Assembly: GCA_015490215.1 (NCBI GenBank)
Contig: WFYH01000218.1
Location: 1 to 10,608 of the forward strand
Origin: Aquificaceae bacterium
Lineage (GTDB): Bacteria; Aquificota; Aquificia; Aquificales; Aquificaceae
Reading direction: 5' to 3'
DNA length: 10,608 bases
The first letter of the stretch is position 1. Every line of letters starts with the position of its first letter. This document shows positions 1 to 9,946 of the stretch, piece by piece. The notes under the pieces were generated by a model, which worked only from the letters and a program-made list of their open reading frames with translations, made no database searches and was not told the DNA's origin. The position numbers and the translations under genes were made by a program.

Positions 1-1
1 G

Positions 2-1939
2 TTTGTAAGGTCCCTTATAGGGACGGAAGAGGACGTTGACTACATAATAGAGCGCCAGAAACAGCTAATCAGCGAATACATAGAGGACTGGCAGAGTCAG
101 GCAAAGGATTTTTCCAAGAGGTTTGAGGAACTCTACACCGAGCTTGATACACCCTATACGGTTATAGCTTGGTTCCTTGACAGGATAAAATGCAAGGTCA
201 TAGAAAAGCTCATAGAGGAAAACTACTCCCAAGAGTTCCTCATCAAGATGAAGGCTTACCTTGACAGGTTGGTAAACCAGATAGCCAAGATATACCTCAA
301 GAAGGACTGCAATGTTCTCAGGAACTTTGAAAGCTCACCCTTTGCGGATAGGCTCCTTTACAAGGTTCACAGCGATTGGTTTCAGAGGATAGCGGATTGC
401 ATAGAGAATGACGACTTTTCTAACTTCCCCCTTATCTCCGTTCAGGAGTGTGAACTTACCAAGGTTCTGACCTTTCCCGAATCCCTCTTTGTTTGTTTGG
501 ATGCCAACATGTGCACCTACGTTCACAACCTCCACACCCTCATCCATGACACCGCCAACAGCTTTTACTCTTTCTATATGAGAGGAGAGTATTACCAAGC
601 CTACAGGGTCTTTAAAGACCTAACCGAGCTGGTAGCAAAATTTCTGAAGACAATTTCCGAGCTTTACTTCTTGGCGTATTCAGATCAAGAGGGAAACTTT
701 CTAAGGCTCGCTCACTTGCTTTCTGCGGAAAAGAACTTTAAATACGTTTCCATAATAGATATCCTCGGTCTCGGAAACATAAACAGGGTTTACGGAAAGG
801 AAGCGGGTGACAAGGTTCTGGAAGAGGCTCACAAAAGGTTAAAAGCTCTCGTATCCGATGACAGAGAAAGAACCCTTCTGGTGAGAGGGGTAACCACCAA
901 CTTTCTCATGATAAACATGGGCTATGACGAGGAAGAGATTAAGGAGCTCGCCTCTAAAGTGGCTAAGGAGCTTTCCTTTGAACTGAATCTCGGGGACAGA
1001 AGGATCTCCGTTTCCGCCATAGTTGCCACCCTTGAGCTGGAACCTTACGTAGAACTTACACCCTCTGAGCTTATGGACATCCTCTTTTACCTCAAGGAGG
1101 AAGCTAAAAAGGAAATATCGCACACGAGCATTTCGGTAGGAAAGGAGAGCAGGGAGAAAATTATCGCTTGGATAAACGAAAAGTATAGGAACATAGACAA
1201 GGTAAAGAACCTTATAGAAAGCGGTCGCATAGATGTGGTTTTCCATCCGATAGCCAACTCTTCAGAGATCCATAAAGTGGAAGGAGTTGAAGTTCTCGCA
1301 AGGCTTGAAGAGGACGGAAAGCTTGTGCCCGCGGGTCTCTTTATAGATCTGATATATGAACTTGACCTTGTGGAAAGGCTTGATCGGTTGGTCTTGAAGA
1401 AACTCTTAGAATACAAGGATCTGTTGAGGGAGGTTCCTTCCCTCTTTGTTAACGTCAGTCCTCGGTCTATATCCTCCGACCGCTACCTTTCGGAACTTGA
1501 AGACTTCCTTAAGGAGATGAAGGGCTACAAGATCGTTTTTGAACTGACAGAACAGCATATACTTGAGAACATAGACAACATCAAAAAGGTATCCCTTTCA
1601 GAAAATGTAGGCATAGCGGTGGATGACTTCGGGGTCGGTTACTCCTCCCTAAAGCTGGTGGCAGATTTGGCGGAGGAGGGAATACTTAAGGTTCTAAAAA
1701 TAGACGGTTCCCTCGTTCAGAAACTGATGGAATCCCATTCCGTGTGGAAAGTGGTGGACGCCATATCGGTCTTAAGCAAACGCCTTGATCTCCTTACTGT
1801 GGGCGAATTTGTAGAGTCGGAAAGGGACATAAAGGTTCTAAAATCCTTGGGGGTGGACTGCGTTCAGGGCTATTACATAGCCAAACCGATGAGGGTTTAC
1901 GAACTTGTCGCTTGGCTCAAAAACGAAAAGCTCAAGTAG
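2..1939 (+). CDS. CZB-like zinc sensor / degenerate GGDEF / EAL c-di-GMP phosphodiesterase (5' partial)
   Basis: The reading frame is open from base 2, so the gene enters from the left; the ATG at 248 is an internal Met. Residues are numbered from that Met, with 82 more codons visible before it. The N-terminal ~120 visible residues are helical and unassigned. Residues 41-130 fit the chemoreceptor zinc-binding (CZB) signature: H41-xx-W44, 23 residues, C68-x-L70-x-K72, 22 residues, H96-xxx-H100. Residues 160-295 have a GGDEF fold (D171, N179, a G-x-x-AGD-x-VL segment), but the active-site loop reads VTTNF (215-219), so cyclase activity is unlikely. Residues 318-560 are an EAL domain with the expected ligands: E348 (in EVL), N402, E432, D459/D460, K484, E520, Q540. 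It probably hydrolyses c-di-GMP to pGpG, controlled by the N-terminal sensor. No transmembrane segment is visible, so it is likely cytoplasmic. murI follows 11 nt downstream. Confidence 0.88.
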   Translation, partial: FVRSLIGTEEDVDYIIERQKQLISEYIEDWQSQAKDFSKRFEELYTELDTPYTVIAWFLDRIKCKVIEKLIEENYSQEFLIKMKAYLDRLVNQIAKIYLKKDCNVLRNFESSPFADRLLYKVHSDWFQRIADCIENDDFSNFPLISVQECELTKVLTFPESLFVCLDANMCTYVHNLHTLIHDTANSFYSFYMRGEYYQAYRVFKDLTELVAKFLKTISELYFLAYSDQEGNFLRLAHLLSAEKNFKYVSIIDILGLGNINRVYGKEAGDKVLEEAHKRLKALVSDDRERTLLVRGVTTNFLMINMGYDEEEIKELASKVAKELSFELNLGDRRISVSAIVATLELEPYVELTPSELMDILFYLKEEAKKEISHTSISVGKESREKIIAWINEKYRNIDKVKNLIESGRIDVVFHPIANSSEIHKVEGVEVLARLEEDGKLVPAGLFIDLIYELDLVERLDRLVLKKLLEYKDLLREVPSLFVNVSPRSISSDRYLSELEDFLKEMKGYKIVFELTEQHILENIDNIKKVSLSENVGIAVDDFGVGYSSLKLVADLAEEGILKVLKIDGSLVQKLMESHSVWKVVDAISVLSKRLDLLTVGEFVESERDIKVLKSLGVDCVQGYYIAKPMRVYELVAWLKNEKLK

Positions 1940-1950
1940 GGGGACAAGGC

Positions 1951-2712
1951 TTGAGGGTAGGGATTTTTGACTCGGGGGTAGGTGGGCTTACGGTCTTGGG
2001 AGCTATCAGAAAGCTCTTTCCGCAGGTAGACATAGTTTACTTGGGCGATACCGCAAGGGTCCCCTACGGGAACAGATCTCCCGAGACGGTCGTCAGATAC
2101 AGTCTTGAGTGTGCGGACTTTCTGCTCGGCAGGGACATAGACGTTCTGGTGGTAGCCTGTAACACCGCAAGCTCTTACTCTCTGGATGCTCTCAGTGAGT
2201 TTTCCGATGTCCCTGTGGTGGGTGTGGTTGAACCCGGAGTCAAAGAGGCTCTAAGACACACCGAGGGCAGGGTGGGTGTGATAGGCACAAGGGCAACGGT
2301 AAAGAGCGGTTCCTACCAGAGGCTTTTAAGATCCTTCGGAGCGCAGGTATTTGCCAAATCTTGCCCCCTCTTCGTCCCCTTGGTGGAGGAGGGTTTACTT
2401 GAGGGTGAGATAACCGAGAGGGTGGCCCGTATGTATTTGGAGGAGCTTAAAGGTAAGATAGATACCCTTATCCTCGGTTGCACCCACTACCCCCTCCTTA
2501 AACCCGTCATCAGGAAGGTTTTGGACGGTATCCACATAGTGGACTCCTCCGAGGCGGTGGCAAAGGAGCTTTTAGATATCGTTGAGGACGAGGGGAGCGG
2601 TGCAACGGAGCTATTTTTCACCGACAACTACCAGAACCTTGAAGAGATCATAGAGAGGATCCTACCTTATCAGAAACTATCCGTAAACTTCAACAAAGCT
2701 CTTTTTCCTTAG
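1951..2712 (+). CDS. murI: Glutamate racemase
   Basis: Converts L-glutamate to D-glutamate for peptidoglycan precursors; cytoplasmic, cofactor-independent. I chose the TTG at 1951 (253 aa): it gives the usual MurI N-terminus (MRVGIFDSGVGG) and has an AGGGGG ribosome site 8 nt upstream that overlaps the stop of the preceding gene. An in-frame TTG at 1912 would add 13 non-conserved residues and lie inside the EAL gene. Motifs: DSGVGG with catalytic D7, YLGDTARVPYG, VACNTAS with catalytic C70, LGCTHYPLL with second catalytic C177 and H179, and DSSEAVA near the C-terminus. Length is typical. Placement right behind the phosphodiesterase gene implies co-transcription and probably coupled translation. 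The 3' end overlaps the convergent SurA-like gene by 36 bp. Confidence 0.96.
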   Translation: MRVGIFDSGVGGLTVLGAIRKLFPQVDIVYLGDTARVPYGNRSPETVVRYSLECADFLLGRDIDVLVVACNTASSYSLDALSEFSDVPVVGVVEPGVKEALRHTEGRVGVIGTRATVKSGSYQRLLRSFGAQVFAKSCPLFVPLVEEGLLEGEITERVARMYLEELKGKIDTLILGCTHYPLLKPVIRKVLDGIHIVDSSEAVAKELLDIVEDEGSGATELFFTDNYQNLEEIIERILPYQKLSVNFNKALFP

Positions 2713-3546
2713 GTCGGTCACCAACTCCTTTACCCTCTCTTGGAACTTTCTCTTGAAAATCTCCCTCTTTATCTCGTCCTCGCTCCTTCCCGAGATTATC
2801 CTTACCACCCTAACCACCTTGGCAAGGTAGATGTTCTCCTCGTCCTCCGCTATGGCAAGCTGACCGGGTTTCGTTCTCCATACTTCCCTCTCAAGGGGCT
2901 TTATCAGCTCTCCCTTCTTTACGGTAAGGCGCTCCAGCTCCACACCCAAATCCTTAGCGAGCTTTTTCAGATCTATCTTGGGAGAGGTTATCCTCTCAAG
3001 CAGAAGCTCCTTTTTGTCTTTTGGGATTACAAGAAGCTCTATTTCCCGTGCGTATTTTATCTCTCCCTTTTTGAGCCTTTCCAATTCTATCTCTATATCC
3101 GAGATCTTTATCTCCCTGCGCAGGTATTCCCGAAGACCGAGGGTAGCCGTAAGCTCCACCCTCAGGAAGTCCTTAAGGTCCTCGGGCGTAAGGTTAAGAG
3201 AATAAAGCTCCTTGTAAAACTCCTCAAGGGTTTTGTTGTTACGCTTCGCCATGTCCTTTATGACCTCTTCAAGGTAACTCTCGGGGACATTGAAACCCTG
3301 CTGTCTGAGGAACTGAGCTATCAGGTGGTTTTCCACAAGCTTGTTTATAAGTTTTTTTCTGTCCTTTATACCGTAGAAAAGCTCCGCTATCTTGAGCTGG
3401 CTCTCAAGTATAGGCTCGCCGTTTACGTTGGCTACCACCCTGTCCACAAGCTCGCCGAAGCTAATAGCTACAAGCAGTATCAGAGTGAGCGCAGTTTTTC
3501 CAAGTAGATCTCCAAATGATGGTTTTTTAAAACTTCCCGAAACCAT
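2677..3546 (-). CDS. SurA-like periplasmic chaperone (second of tandem pair)
   Basis: Predicted exported folding factor for envelope or outer-membrane proteins. From the ATG at 3546 it has 289 residues; a longer in-frame extension exists but would lie inside the upstream gene with low-complexity content. A GGAGG lies 10 nt before this ATG. Residues 1-31 look like a signal peptide with a long basic start (two Lys near 7-8, Lys17) and a hydrophobic core (TALTLILLVAISFG). Mature residues 32-150 match the SurA N-terminal domain closely (VDRVVANVNGEPILESQ, then LINKLVENHLIAQFLRQQG and KRNNKTLEEFYKEL). Residues 165-250 look like a shrunken parvulin domain in which the usual HILV-type strand reads IELLVI, so catalytic residues seem absent. 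A charged C-terminal helix (255-289) would pack on the N-domain as in SurA. The start lies 67 bp inside the preceding gene, suggesting coupling. Chaperone activity without isomerase activity is inferred. Confidence 0.85.
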   Translation of the reverse strand: MVSGSFKKPSFGDLLGKTALTLILLVAISFGELVDRVVANVNGEPILESQLKIAELFYGIKDRKKLINKLVENHLIAQFLRQQGFNVPESYLEEVIKDMAKRNNKTLEEFYKELYSLNLTPEDLKDFLRVELTATLGLREYLRREIKISDIEIELERLKKGEIKYAREIELLVIPKDKKELLLERITSPKIDLKKLAKDLGVELERLTVKKGELIKPLEREVWRTKPGQLAIAEDEENIYLAKVVRVVRIISGRSEDEIKREIFKRKFQERVKELVTDLRKKSFVEVYG

Positions 3547-4322
3547 CGCTTCAGAACCTCCTCTCTTTTTTCTTTGAGAAGCTTTTCCCTGACCCTCTCC
3601 TTTACCTCTTCTAAGGGCAGGAAGCCCTCCTTTCTTTTGTCTACCACTTTCAGAATAAGGTAACCCGTTCCCACGTAAATGGGTCTTGAGACGGTGCCCA
3701 CCCTGTAGGGGTATATGCGTCTTTTGACAAGTCGGGGCAGAGCCTGAAGGGAATACCACCTCTCGGATCCCACCCTTACGCCTTCAAGGTGTCCGGGTAT
3801 GCCCTTACCCCTTTTAAGGAGCCTGTAGACCTTGTAGGCGGTCTTTTTTGAGTCCACCACTATGCGCAGGAGCTTTATCTGGTTGGGATAGTAAAACTCC
3901 CTCTTGTTTAGCATGTAGTAGACCCTTATCTCTTCGTCGGTGACCCTTACATCCCTTCCTATCCTGCGGAGTATCCGCTGGACCAGAAGCTCCCTCCTTA
4001 CCGCCTCCTTCAGTCCTTCGGAGGGTCTTCTTATGCCCCACTTCCTTAGGCGCTTTTTAACTTCCTTGTCGGAGACCTCTATGCCCATCTCCTTGGCGGT
4101 TTTTTCAATTATCAGAGACTTGAGGTATTCATACAAGACGAGCTTTTTGTCCTCAAGGGTGGGCTTTCTGCCCCGCACGAAGAATATCTTCTTCCAGTGG
4201 AGGTTAAAGACCCTCTTGAACTCCTCGGCGGTTATCTCCCTTCCGTCCAGCCTCGCCACCACCTCGGAAAAGCCTACGCTCAGAAAAAGAACCGAAACAA
4301 GAAGGATCTTAAAAAAGAACAT
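3480..4322 (-). CDS. PrsA/SurA-like parvulin-family secreted protein (first of tandem pair)
   Basis: 280 residues, very rich in Lys and Arg. Residues 1-19 form a signal peptide (MFFFKILLVSVLFLSVGFS) with probable cleavage before EVVARLDG; no lipobox Cys is seen. Residues 20-140 resemble a SurA_N/PrsA N-domain (DGREITAEEF, LYEYLKSLIIEKTAKEMGI, VTDEEIRVYYMLNKREF). Residues 144-228 resemble a PpiC-type parvulin domain, ending in the typical pattern of a glycine turn, PIYVGTGYLILKV and a DKR edge, but the first strand reads IKLLRIVV where active parvulins have a His. It probably binds unfolded proteins in the periplasm; isomerase activity is doubtful. The ATG is 6 nt after the gatA stop and has no Shine-Dalgarno sequence, so translation probably depends on gatA readout. 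It is only distantly similar to its downstream neighbour, so the pair is an old duplication or two family members brought together. Confidence 0.75.
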   Translation of the reverse strand: MFFFKILLVSVLFLSVGFSEVVARLDGREITAEEFKRVFNLHWKKIFFVRGRKPTLEDKKLVLYEYLKSLIIEKTAKEMGIEVSDKEVKKRLRKWGIRRPSEGLKEAVRRELLVQRILRRIGRDVRVTDEEIRVYYMLNKREFYYPNQIKLLRIVVDSKKTAYKVYRLLKRGKGIPGHLEGVRVGSERWYSLQALPRLVKRRIYPYRVGTVSRPIYVGTGYLILKVVDKRKEGFLPLEEVKERVREKLLKEKREEVLKRWFREVLKNHHLEIYLEKLRSL

Positions 4323-4328
4323 GAGCTT

Positions 4329-5749
4329 TTAGAAGGGAACCTTTTCGTAGTGCTTGAAAACCTGCTCCCATGCGTAGGAAAGTCTCAAAATCAGGTCTTC
4401 CCTCCAAGGGGGACCTATTATCTGACCGCCGACAGGAAGTCCCCTCTCCCAACCGATAGGAACGGACACCGCAGGGAGACCCGCGAGGTTTACGGGTACC
4501 GTTAGGACGTCCGAAAGATACATCTGGATTGGGTCCTGAAGCCTTTCGCCCAACTTGAAGGGAAGTCCGGGAGTGGTGGGACCGACGATAAGGTCCACCT
4601 CTTTGAAGGCGTTTTTAAAGTCCTCGTAGATTAACCTCCTTACCCTCTGGGCTTTCAGGTAGTAGGCATCGTAGTAACCAGCCGAGAGGGCAAAGGTGCC
4701 TAGCATTATCCTCCTTTTCACCTCGGGACCGAAGCCTTCATCCCTCGTCTTTGAATACATGTCAATTAAATCCTCATAGTCCTTAGCCCTGTAGCCGTAT
4801 CTGACCCCGTCGTATCGGGCAAGGTTGGAGGAAGCCTCCGAAGGGGCTATTATGTAGTAAGCGGGGATAGCGTATCTGACGTGCCTGAGGGATATTTCCC
4901 TTACCTCACAGCCGAGGCTTTCAAGCTCTTTCAGGAAGCTGTCAAAGGACCTTTTTACCTCCTCTTGGAGGTCAAACTCAAAGAACTCCTTTGGCACGCC
5001 TACTTTCAGTCCCTTCACATCCTTTTTTATCTCCTCGGTGAACTTGGGAACCTCCTTTGGAGCACTGGTAGAGTCCCTCGGGTCGTGCCCGCTTATTACC
5101 TCAAGAACGTAAGCTACATCTTCGGTTCGCCTTCCGAAGACCCCTATCTGGTCCAAAGAGGAAGCAAAAGCCACAAGACCGTATCTTGAAACCCTGCCGT
5201 AGGTGGGCTTTATCCCTATAACTCCGCAGAAGCTTGCCGGCTGTCTTATGGAGCCTCCCGTATCGGACCCCAAGGCTACGGGGGCACTTTGCACAGCCAC
5301 CGCCACCGCTGACCCTCCCGATGAACCGCCCGGGACCCTCTCCAGATCCCACGGGTTTCTGGTGGGAAAGAAGGCGGAGTATTCGGTGGAGGATCCCATA
5401 GCGAACTCGTCCATGTTGGTCTTGCCCACCGACAGGAAGTTAGCCTTTTTGAGCTTTTCCACCACGGTGGCGTCGTAGGGGGCTACGAAGTTTTCAAGGA
5501 TCTTGGATGCGCAGGTTGTCCTCTGACCCTTCACAAGTATGTTGTCCTTTATGGCTATAGGGAGGCAGAAATCTTTCTTTTTGGCTTCTTCTAATGCCTC
5601 CTCGTAGGTGGGGGTTATGTAGGCTTTTACCTTTTCCTCGGTTTCGGAAAACCTCTGGGCGAAGGACTCAAACACCTCTGCGGGTGTTACCTCTCCCTTC
5701 TTCAGGAGACCCACTATCTCGGTCAGGGACTTTTTCCAGAGCATACTAA

Positions 5750-5753
<4 letters not shown>
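4329..5753 (-). CDS. gatA: Glutamyl/aspartyl-tRNA amidotransferase subunit A
   Basis: GatA is the glutaminase subunit of GatCAB. It frees ammonia from glutamine so GatB can turn Glu-tRNA(Gln) into Gln-tRNA(Gln), and in many bacteria Asp-tRNA(Asn) into Asn-tRNA(Asn). The amidase-signature triad is present: K69 in PIAIKDN, S144 in PGGSSGGSA, nucleophile S168 in GSDTGGSIRQPA; spacings of 75 and 99 residues equal those of characterised GatA proteins. Length (474 aa) is typical. Two starts are possible. GTG at 5753 overlaps the TGA of the ftsB-like gene (GTGA) and has AAGGAG 11 nt upstream. ATG at 5744 (471 aa, MLWKKSLTEI) looks more like family N-termini but is 20 nt from that site. I list the GTG; the difference is three residues. 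gatB and gatC are not in the window. Confidence 0.97.
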
Positions 5754-8460
<2,707 letters not shown>

Positions 8461-8465
8461 CGGTA

Positions 8466-8471
8466 TATAAT
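8466..8471 (+). promoter_or_regulatory. Candidate -10 box in a 21-bp divergent spacer
   Basis: A perfect TATAAT lies 10 nt before the ATG of the Trbp111-like gene. A weak -35 candidate (TTTTCT, 8443-8448) sits 17 bp upstream. A start site about 7 nt past the hexamer would leave a leader of only a few bases. On the minus strand the same AT-rich patch reads TTGATTATATACCG just before the transporter ATG, so it may also serve the divergent gene. No Shine-Dalgarno precedes either start. Read by eye only. Confidence 0.45.
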
Positions 8472-8481
8472 CAACATAGCC

Positions 8482-8808
8482 ATGGAGCAGATAAGCATAG
8501 AGGATTTTGCAAAGTTGGACATAAGGCTTGCCAAGGTTCTCTCCGCAGAGCGGGTTGAGGGATCGGAAAAGCTCATAAAGCTCACCCTCTCCTTGGGAGA
8601 TGAAGAGAGGACGGTTGTGGCTGGTATAGCCAAGCACTATTCCCCCGAGGAGCTTGTGGGCAAAAAGATACTTATGCTTGCAAACCTGAAACCCCGCAAG
8701 ATATTCGGGATTGAGTCTCAGGGGATGGTCCTCGCCCTGACCTCGGAAGATAAGCTCTCCCTGATAGTTCCCGACAGGGACATAGAGGAAGGGGCTAAGG
8801 TAAGCTGA
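8482..8808 (+). CDS. Free-standing tRNA-binding protein (Trbp111 / MetRS C-terminal-like)
   Basis: 108-residue OB-fold protein corresponding to the C-terminal dimerisation/tRNA-binding extension of bacterial methionyl-tRNA synthetase, but encoded alone. It closely resembles Aquifex Trbp111 (111 aa), a dimer that binds the outer corner of the tRNA L-shape; genome annotations sometimes call it the MetRS beta subunit (metG'). Visible blocks: FAKLDIRLAKV (9-19), EKLIKLTLSLG (29-39), RTVVAGIAKHYSPEELVGKK (43-62) and ANLKPRKIFGIESQGM (67-82). There is no catalytic synthetase domain, and none is seen nearby. The frame is open upstream to an ATG at 8356, but that region is antisense to the transporter N-terminus; the ATG at 8482 gives the family-typical start. 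The stop is one base before carA, so the two are probably co-translated. Confidence 0.93.
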   Translation: MEQISIEDFAKLDIRLAKVLSAERVEGSEKLIKLTLSLGDEERTVVAGIAKHYSPEELVGKKILMLANLKPRKIFGIESQGMVLALTSEDKLSLIVPDRDIEEGAKVS

Positions 8809-8809
8809 G

Positions 8810-9946
8810 ATGTCCAAAAAGAGGGCTATCCTCGCCCTTGAGGACGGGACATACTTTTACGGTTACTCCTTCGGGGCGGAAGGGGAAACCCAAGGTGAGC
8901 TTATCTTCAACACCTCCATGACGGGCTATCAGGAGATCCTGACCGATCCCTCCTACAGGGGTCAGATAGTTGTGATGACCTACACCCAGATAGGGAACTA
9001 CGGGATAAACCCCGAGGACATAGAGTCAAAAAAGGTTCAGGTAAACGGCTTTGTGGTAAAGGAAGCCTTCTCTTTTTACTCCAACTGGAGGGCAAAGCTC
9101 TCCCTCCACGAGTATCTGAAAGAGAACGGGGTTATCGGCATAGAGGGTATAGACACGAGGGCGCTGGTGAAGAGGATAAGGGAAAAGGGGGTTGTAAGGG
9201 GCATCATCTCAACCACCACCCTTGACCCGAAGGAGGCGGTGAGGAAGGCAAGGGAGGTGCCCGATATATCGGAGCAGGACCTCGTGAGCGAAGTAGCCAC
9301 CGAAAGTGCTTACCCTTGGTCCCAGACGGACTGGGATCTCCTGAAGGGTTACGGAACCTCAGAGAATACAAGACCCCTCATAGCGGTGGTAGACTTCGGT
9401 ATAAAGTTTAACATCCTCAGGAGGTTCACTTCCGAAGGGGCAAAGGTGGTTGTGGTTCCTCCCAAAGAAGCGGACGAGTTTGTCAGAAAAGAAAACCCGG
9501 ATGCCATATTCCTGTCCAACGGTCCCGGAGATCCTGAACGGGTGGTTGAGGGTATCAGGTTGGTGAGGAACTGGCTCGGTAAAAAACCCATATTCGGTAT
9601 ATGTTTGGGGTGCCAGATTATAGGTCTCGCCTTGGGCGGGAAAACCTACAAACTTAAGTTTGGACACCACGGGGGTAACCACCCCGTAAAGGATCTGAGA
9701 ACGGGCAGGATAGAGATAACCGCCCAAAACCACAACTTCGCCATAGACCCGGACACTTTACCCGAAGAGGTGGAGGTAACCCACATCAACCTCCTTGACA
9801 ACACCGTTGAGGGTATAAGGCACAAACACCTGCCCGTCTTTGCAGTTCAGTATCATCCCGAGGACTCACCCGGTCCCCACGATTCTTACTATCTATTTAA
9901 AGAGTTCGTAAGCTTGGCTAAAGGAGGGCTTCAACCACCTCCCTGA
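8810..9946 (+). CDS. carA: Carbamoyl-phosphate synthase small (glutaminase) subunit
   Basis: Releases ammonia from glutamine and channels it to CarB for carbamoyl phosphate, which feeds pyrimidine and arginine synthesis. 378 residues, typical length. N-terminal CPSase domain: LALEDGTYFYGYSFGAEGE, FNTSMTGYQEILTDPSY and IGNYGI. Class I glutamine amidotransferase domain from about 188: NGPGDP (237-242), nucleophile C265 in FGICLGCQ, GGNHPV (288-293), AQNHNFAID (305-313), and H349/E351 in QYHPEDSPGPHD. The ATG at 8810 is one base after the upstream stop, with AAGG 9 nt before it. The last ten or so residues (through GLQPPP) are encoded in the overlap with hisG on the other strand and look like a non-conserved tail. 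carB is not in the window. Confidence 0.98.
   Translation: MSKKRAILALEDGTYFYGYSFGAEGETQGELIFNTSMTGYQEILTDPSYRGQIVVMTYTQIGNYGINPEDIESKKVQVNGFVVKEAFSFYSNWRAKLSLHEYLKENGVIGIEGIDTRALVKRIREKGVVRGIISTTTLDPKEAVRKAREVPDISEQDLVSEVATESAYPWSQTDWDLLKGYGTSENTRPLIAVVDFGIKFNILRRFTSEGAKVVVVPPKEADEFVRKENPDAIFLSNGPGDPERVVEGIRLVRNWLGKKPIFGICLGCQIIGLALGGKTYKLKFGHHGGNHPVKDLRTGRIEITAQNHNFAIDPDTLPEEVEVTHINLLDNTVEGIRHKHLPVFAVQYHPEDSPGPHDSYYLFKEFVSLAKGGLQPPP

Noticed and set aside
1912..1950. Upstream TTG start for MurI
   Set aside because: It would add 13 residues not found in the family, and the ribosome site fits the TTG at 1951.
2690..2715. T-rich stretch at the end of murI as a terminator
   Set aside because: No stable hairpin precedes the T-run.
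2740..3507. Long plus-strand open frame (255 codons) opposite the downstream SurA-like gene
   Set aside because: The opposite strand carries a clear SurA-type protein with signal peptide; this frame has no recognisable motif and reflects the purine-rich coding strand.
3547..3759. In-frame N-terminal extension of the downstream SurA-like gene
   Set aside because: It lies wholly inside the upstream SurA/PrsA-like gene, has low-complexity Gly/Lys/Arg content, and would bury the signal peptide.
8461..8817. In-frame N-terminal extension of the UMF1 transporter
   Set aside because: It runs antisense through the entire Trbp111-like gene and would add about 119 residues that do not resemble any MFS N-terminus.
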